The position numbers and the translations under genes were made by a program. From Lotus japonicus (Eukaryota > Streptophyta > Magnoliopsida > Fabales > Fabaceae): a stretch of 64,000 nucleotides of DNA. Shown one piece after another: positions 57,700 through 64,000 of the stretch (its first letter is position 1; each line of letters begins with the position of its first letter). The DNA lies in assembly GCF_012489685.1 (NCBI RefSeq), contig NC_080046.1, positions 65,735,984 through 65,799,983 of the forward strand. Direction: 5' to 3'. The notes under the pieces were generated by a model. The model did not search any database and was not told the DNA's origin. It saw only the letters and a list, made by a program, of their open reading frames with translations.

Positions 57700-60600
57700 G
57701 AATGGAGCATGTCAAGCCATAGAAAGGGGCTTGTTATACTCCCTTCTGAAACAATTTTTATTTTATTTTTAAAAATAGAAAAACTAAAGAACTTATTTAG
57801 TAGGAGTTGTTTTGTTTTTATTTTTTATTTAGTAGGAGTTGTTACTAAATCTCGTATTTTTAGTTTTCAATTAAGTTATAATTAAGTCTATTAATTAACT
57901 TCACATATATAGAACATCTCGTTTAAGTAATTGACAAAAATTCTTCTTATATTCACCAAAAAATAAAGTAATTCACAAAAATTAAAAGTTTGGAAAACTA
58001 TTTTGATAATCCCTTTTAAACTTAGAACACTGAGAAAAGAATATGCGTGCTATAAAATATAAATTATCAAATATTCAAACTAGTGGGAGGCCTCTTCTCT
58101 TCCTCTCCTTTCTAGCTTAGGTTCCCTGAAAAGCAAAAATTCACAACAGTATGATTGTTAAATAATCAACAGAAAACGGAAAGTAGGTTCTTTTGTGTGT
58201 GTCTACAGAATACAAACAAAACCAGCATGTGGTCATATATGGCCAAAAGTGAGAGTATATTCCAAATATTAATATTTTTACTGCTCGCTAATACCCAAAT
58301 TATCCCTTGTCTAGTTGTCTAATACTATTCCACTTTCTATAACGGCTTTTTATTAATTATTTCCATAACATTTATCATATTAAATTTAGAAATTAATTTC
58401 TATGCACCGATTTGTACCCAAAAAAATATTTCTATGTACCGACGGTGTAAAAAGTTTTACATCATCATTTAATCACAACCTTCCATTTTCTATTTTAGAT
58501 ATTATTAAATTCAAAATTAATTGTGAGTTATAACAAAATGGAGGGATGTGATTGAATGATGGTGTAAAATTTATTTACACCGTCGGTGCATAGAAATTAA
58601 TCTCTTAAATTTAATTCAAAAGTCTAACCGAAAAAAGAAAAAAGAATATTAGAAATATTTACTTCTTCAATATTAATTGAATAAAAATAATAAATCTATT
58701 GCACAAATGAGTAAGGTCTATTCAGGTCGACTTGAGCAAGTTGGGACGACCCGGACATACATAAACCCTAAAATAAGTCATATGTCCGACACATTTAGGT
58801 CGGTCCTACAAGTTTAGGGTCGGGCCAACAAGTTCATGACTGATTTAGGGTTTGTGTTAGTTTAATGCTAAAAATGGGGGGGGGGGGGGAGATGAGGAGA
58901 GAGAGAGAGAAATTTGAAATCCCTTATTTTTTAAAGTTTATTTCAATTTCTTTGAATCTTGTTAGTAAAAATACCTAGATTAATTGTCATGGACTTTACA
59001 ATTCCTTTTAAAAGATACCTAAACAATGTATTTCAAAATAAATCATTTTAAACTCCCTAAAAAATTATACTACCTCTAAAAATACCTCATCCAAATATAC
59101 TTTTAAAGTTTTATAATGAAAATATGTAGATGATGTCATAGTCACTTATATAAAGTTCTAACATGCGTCTCGTTGTCATCCCAAATACAATGTATACCAC
59201 GAGAAGAAGAATCCATTACTTTTATGAAAAGTCTTTCTTGCTTAATATGTCCATGCAACATTAATTTATTTGAGTTTATACATATAACATATGAAATTTA
59301 TATTTTGCTTAGTCTACGTCTAATAGTAAAGTCATGTGACCAATTGTACTATTGAAAGTATGACTTACACATAACTATCACGTAAGTTAGATTTCTTTTT
59401 CAAAAGGAAAATTTTATTAAATGATAAATTAACTTGAGAACATAATTCTCTCAACTCTCAAGTGATCAATAATGATATAGTAGTAAGCAAGTTAAATTCC
59501 CATAATGAAAATAATTCAAGTTTGAATCCCTAAAAAAAAATTTGTTATGAGGAACATATAACCAATTTCAAGCAAAAGATAATATCCCTCTCAAAGAATT
59601 TTTTTTTTTCTCAAGTGAGTATGAAGAATATAAATGTGATGCATCAATCATAAGGGGGAGGGGCCAAGCACTCACATGCATCTCATGACTTGTGGCCACA
59701 AATTTCGGAAGCCGAAGATGATTTCTTGACATGAAAATACATATATGGTGCCAAATGTCATAAGGACATGTGAACTTTCTTATCCTTTTGTTTTCAGGTA
59801 TTTAACTACTTATGTTAATGGCACTTTACATATTATTTATTTAATTTGAGGTCCCATTGGGACGCACAGTGTCTGCATTATTATTTACCAACAAAACACT
59901 AGAATATTTGTCAGTTGAAGTGAGGTGGAAATTTAACGATATTAACGGACATATAAGCCTTGGCCGCAATGTTTGACCTGAGTCACGAGAGATGAATGAT
60001 GATTGAGGGAAGGCGAAAATAATACCATGTGAACTGTGAAGTGTGGCATTTTTACTTGCACTACTGTGTTGCCTTTGATTTTACATGTTGTTCACTATTC
60101 TCTGTTTATTCTTGTGGAACATAATACAAGTTCAATTGTCTCCATGGATGTCAGTGGGTTCATCACAATGTCGTGGCAGCGGAGGGAGTGTTTTAAATTC
60201 ATCAACAAAAGTGTCCTCAAGCTACTTGAACATTAGTTAGGGTGAAACCATATCATCAGAAATGATGATGGGACCAAGAAATAATTGGTTCAAATGGCTT
60301 GATTTTTTCTGAAACAACGTCTTGTGTTCATGTTTGTGTATGGAAAAACTCATTAAGAGAGTTAACCACATCAGAAATGTTCGTGGATTGAAAGACGTCT
60401 TAGACAAAAAAAAAGGACAATGGAGAAAAAACAAGGGGAACATTGATTTCTCAGCTATCCTTGGTAGATGATTTAGATTTTTACGTATAGTTATGTTTCT
60501 CGGCCAGAAGAATTATTAGGGACTTGAAAATAGATGTAGTTTGCTTTGGTTTTTACATGGCATGCCCATCTCTAGTAGAAAAGTGATTGCAACTCGGTAA

Positions 60601-61022
60601 AACTTGCTAAAAAACAGGCTTAAACAAAATTATTGTCACATTAAAGACAACATCTATCACTGTATGAAAATATAACAAGCCAACACAGATTACCACAAAT
60701 AGTCAAGGATCTGGTAAAGTAGAAACTAATTGTAATAGTTACTGAACATGTCAAATTGGCATGTTTTCTAAATAATGAATACTAAGAAACAAAGAGCCAG
60801 TGTGGAAACGTAAAATTATGGAAAATTATAAAGACAAAATAGTTTACAATGGGAATGTAAAAAAAGAAAAAAATTGATATCTTTTCATAATCGGATCAAA
60901 TAAGACTATAATATCAAACATAAAGTATGGAACTTATACCCTTCGGGTGCTCTAAGTGCGAGCCTCGCCACCATGGTTTATTACCATGAAGTCTGTGGGT
61001 AAAACAGGACACAGTAAACATT
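57700..61022. other. AT-rich intergenic region
   Basis: No gene is recognised. Holds a small inverted-repeat element (58391-58600), a G11 tract followed by GA repeats near 58880-58912, and scattered low-complexity sequence. An open stretch at 60036-60236 has no recognisable features. Confidence 0.5.
58391..58600. mobile_element. Small inverted-repeat MITE
   Basis: About 210 bp with ends TTTCTATGTACCGACGGTGTAAA (58429) and its near-complement ending 58596. A second, outer TTTCTATGCACCGA lies at 58397. The interior includes inverted GGTGTAAAA motifs. Target duplication is unclear. Confidence 0.55.
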
Positions 61023-63151
61023 TCAGGGGTATGATTTGAGGTGAAAAACTTGGCATGCTGGCTTGTATGCCTTCTTGGCTGAAGCCTGTGCAAACTTCTT
61101 TCCAGCAGTTTCATTTTCTTCTAATCCTGTCTGAACGAAAAACCTTATCCACCAAGATGCGCTCCGCAGTTTGGCCTTCATAAAAGATAAACAAATTAAG
61201 CAAAGAACAAATCCCACATAATCAAGAGTAGTTTTATTGATATTAATTCCGGTAGCAGATAAAACACTAGTTCATAACTTCTTACTTCCCATTATTATCA
61301 ATATCAAAAGAATTGCTAGCAATACTAACATCCTTTCCGACACACTCTTATTAGTTAGCGGGTTTCACTAGATTGAGTGTGGAACCCAAGTGATCTTGTG
61401 AATCTCACATGAATTATCAACACATTCCAATTAGATAGAACAACATCAAAGCTAAGCTACAGGTAGCTCACATACCTATGTTGTTAAAAAGAATGAAAGA
61501 TAACAAATTCAATAAGTAATAGTCACTTACGGGACGGCCAAATTTGGACACTTCTCCACCTCTAGCTCTCTGCTGACCTGGATAACCTACGCACGAAAAT
61601 GAGATATCAGGAGAAAGAAAGCACGAGCATAATAGTAATTAACTTTCTATCATATCCAACAGTACTTGTGAAAAATAGAAGTAAAAAGAGCATTATTTGT
61701 ATAAGCAATGAAAGACTGCTACGATCATCAATTTACTGTGGCTGGCTAGCCTTGGTGTATATAGCCCTAAGTAGCTAAATAAATACGCTAATATGAATGC
61801 CTAACATAAATCCAGTTCAAGACTAAGTTCACTGAACAGAAGCTTCACAAGGGAATGTACCTGAAAAGATAACAACACCATCAGTGGATACCCTCACCAA
61901 CTCTGGCAGGGTTTTATTCAGGTACCTCGGAGATAAGTAATCCAATGCATCTGACACAATGACATGAGAAAATGACTTTGCACGGTAGGGTAGAGGAAAC
62001 TTAATGTCAGCAACACGCACAATGCCCCTGCGTATAAGACCTTTACACTTTGCACTTACATCATCTAATTCATATGGTTCTATTCCCCAAACCTCAGTAT
62101 CCTCTTCTAACAAACTCGGTACCAGCAAACAAGAGTCTGGGCCAACATGCAAAACCTTTCGCATGCTGTCTCCATATGCTTTCTTCAAAATGGGCAATGC
62201 ATGTAGGACTTCTGAAGTGCATGATGCACCACCTGCATAGACACACTAGGGCTGTTTAAGTTGCTACTGAATTGTACTTAATCAAATTTGAAATCAACAG
62301 TCATACATTAGAACTTTAGAAGCCAATGAATTTCTACTAACTTATGAAATAAACACAAGACACTAACAATGTCTAACATACAGATTATGATGAGACAGTA
62401 TCAAGTCCCAAATAAAAGTCTGTACCGCCTATGTAGTAAAAAAAATGTTATGAGAGATTTTGCACACTTGCTCACCCTAGAGTTCTATATTTGGATTACT
62501 ATCTCTTTCCTTGTCTTCTATGGGACTGGAGAGTTGCCCAAGGCCTTAAAAGTTCCTAATCTGATCCAAATAATTCATAGTAAAGAGAGAGGAAGATGAG
62601 GGAAGAGAGCATGGTAATGAAATCTTAGGTGGTGATTTACCAAAAGCCAAACTAGCCATAATTTCTATCATTAGAGCACGAAGCTATGCCAATGGTGTAT
62701 AGATAGCACAAGCACAGTCAATATAACTAATTTAGTCATTGAAAGCCGAAATAGAAAACAAAAGGTAAAACAAGATGCAGAATCCTATCAATGTACACAT
62801 GACATGTCAATCATGAGTCAAAAACAAACAACTCTTCTCTAGTTATAGACCACATCATCCGCCTCAAAAACAAGTTACAAGGTGGTATTGCAAGTTCAAA
62901 AAACAATACCTCATTATGTGCATACTCATTGGAGGCATACCACGTAATTCAAAAATAAAAGGAGACACCTAAAACATTAACCATACTTGGTGGAAGTAAG
63001 GCATTTAGTGATTTAGGACTGCAGATTCATATACTCACATAGGATTTTTTTCAAGGAAATTGCTCTGTAAGCATAAGATTTTAAGTAATAAAAAGATAGT
63101 TTTATTTACCTTCAAGTTTGCTTACATCCTTAATATCACCACTAGATCCAC
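61023..63151 (-). CDS. CGR3-like: CGR2/CGR3-like Golgi pectin methyltransferase (partial, 5' exon outside window)
   Basis: Four exons: 63151-63110, 62232-61861, 61586-61531 and 61175-61023, phases agree, giving the last ~207 residues. Conserved stretches include ILKKAYGDSMRKVLHVGPDS (SAM-binding region), WGIEPYELDD, RVADIKFPLPYRAKSF, DALDYLSPRYLNKTLPEL, YPGQQRARGGEVSKFGRPAK and the end ACQVFHLKSYP. These match Arabidopsis CGR2/CGR3, which methylesterify homogalacturonan in the Golgi. The missing first exon should carry the cytosolic tail and transmembrane anchor and would lie to the right of 64000. No defect is seen. Confidence 0.93.
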
Positions 63152-64000
63152 CTGCCATGTGATCAAACAAATCAGGGTCAAGCAAATGCCAGTTCATGAA
63201 ACAGAACATGTTCATTGATAATTTATGCAGTGATGTCTGCCAAATTTCTATCCATTTTCTTGCTAAAGTTGACAATTTGAGAATGACATAATGAAGCACA
63301 GGAAGAGGCAGGATATATGAGGCTTGTGTAAAACCTATGGATATACATGATGATGTAATTTCTATTATTTTTGGTTTCTTATGAAGATATAACTTACAGT
63401 TATGATCTTTACTGCATTTTGTAAGGTGATGGACAAAGTAAGGCTTTTAATTTAATACGAGTCTGCTTAATTCACAAAATCTGGTTGATATAAATTCAAA
63501 ATACAAAATTGCAAGGCTAATAGGATTTGAGTTCACTCTTCTAAATGGGACTACAGTGTGCCTTTCTTATGAGGAAGTTATTGTGTCATTTTGTGTATAG
63601 CCTGATGTCAAGTTGCTACCTTTTTTTCATTTATATTCCTCATTTTTCTTTAGTTACATTGTTGTTATCTATTTAGAGTACCCCCACTGTATTATCCTGT
63701 GACCGTAGCATCGTCGTAATGAATTAAAGATAGGATACAAGCATACTAAACATTAATTTCTAAAAGGTTGTATCCAAAAGCATAAGTTTAATCTGGTATC
63801 TGAACCACAATATTTGGAGTGACAAATTCAAAAGAGCATTTCTATGTCCTCCTATAAACACTCATACAAATCCTCCTACTACTTTATAAAGAAAGCATTA
63901 AATGAAAAAATAAATGTATATCTTGAAACCTAAAAAACATTCAGTACACTCTTCAGTTAGTAAGTAGGATGATTATTAGAAAGACCGTGTATGATGATTT
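63152..64000 (-). other. Intron 1 of the CGR3-like gene (part)
   Basis: No coding match. By the gene model this is intron sequence running to an exon beyond the window. Confidence 0.6.

Noticed and set aside
60036..60236. 66-codon frame as a small secreted protein
   Set aside because: No signal-peptide cleavage pattern, no codon bias and no relatives recognised.

Overview
This is a plant nuclear window, from a eudicot and probably a papilionoid legume. The evidence is long AT-rich introns, multi-exon genes of typical plant families, and dense nested plant transposons (hAT, Mutator, Helitron, Tourist, a Reina-type Ty3 retroelement, SINEs). I cannot name the species from sequence alone.

Left part (0-15 kb) is gene-rich. 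In order it holds a complete kinesin-14 of the ATK1/ATK5 type (+), a monocysteinic thioredoxin of the CXXS1 type (+), an ILR3-like bHLH factor of subgroup IVc (+) whose gene model needs two GC-AG introns, and a TauE/SafE-family anion transporter (-).

Middle part (15-35 kb) is mostly repeats. It starts with a 520-bp block in tandem whose copies both begin like a Helitron 5' end, then a mosaic of direct and inverted repeats (19.0-21.4 kb) including two large foldbacks. A DUF26 secreted-protein gene follows, broken by one stop codon. Then come two Mutator-like elements with 9-bp target duplications. The second is split by an intact, apparently very young Reina-clade chromovirus with identical LTRs. 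A decayed F-box gene and a hAT element close this part.

Right part (35.8-57.6 kb) is a PR-1 (CAP superfamily) array on the minus strand. It has three open genes (35.87, 52.98 and 57.12 kb), two frameshifted copies (40.43 and 49.73 kb) and a 5' fragment (48.2 kb). Copies or remnants of a BIR-type LRR receptor-like pseudokinase lie between the PR-1 copies (39.67, 45.97 and 51.3 kb), so the repeating unit appears to have been kinase plus PR-1. Transposons have landed throughout. The clearest is a 4.78-kb Helitron at 41.1-45.9 kb whose empty site survives in the paralogous units and which carries an exon of a mitochondrial carrier gene. A Pack-MULE with an FBD-domain fragment sits at 37.7-38.8 kb.

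Right end: the last exons of a CGR2/CGR3-like Golgi pectin methyltransferase gene (-), whose first exon lies outside the window. The host genes are independent transcription units. The only co-evolving set I can see is the PR-1/pseudokinase array.
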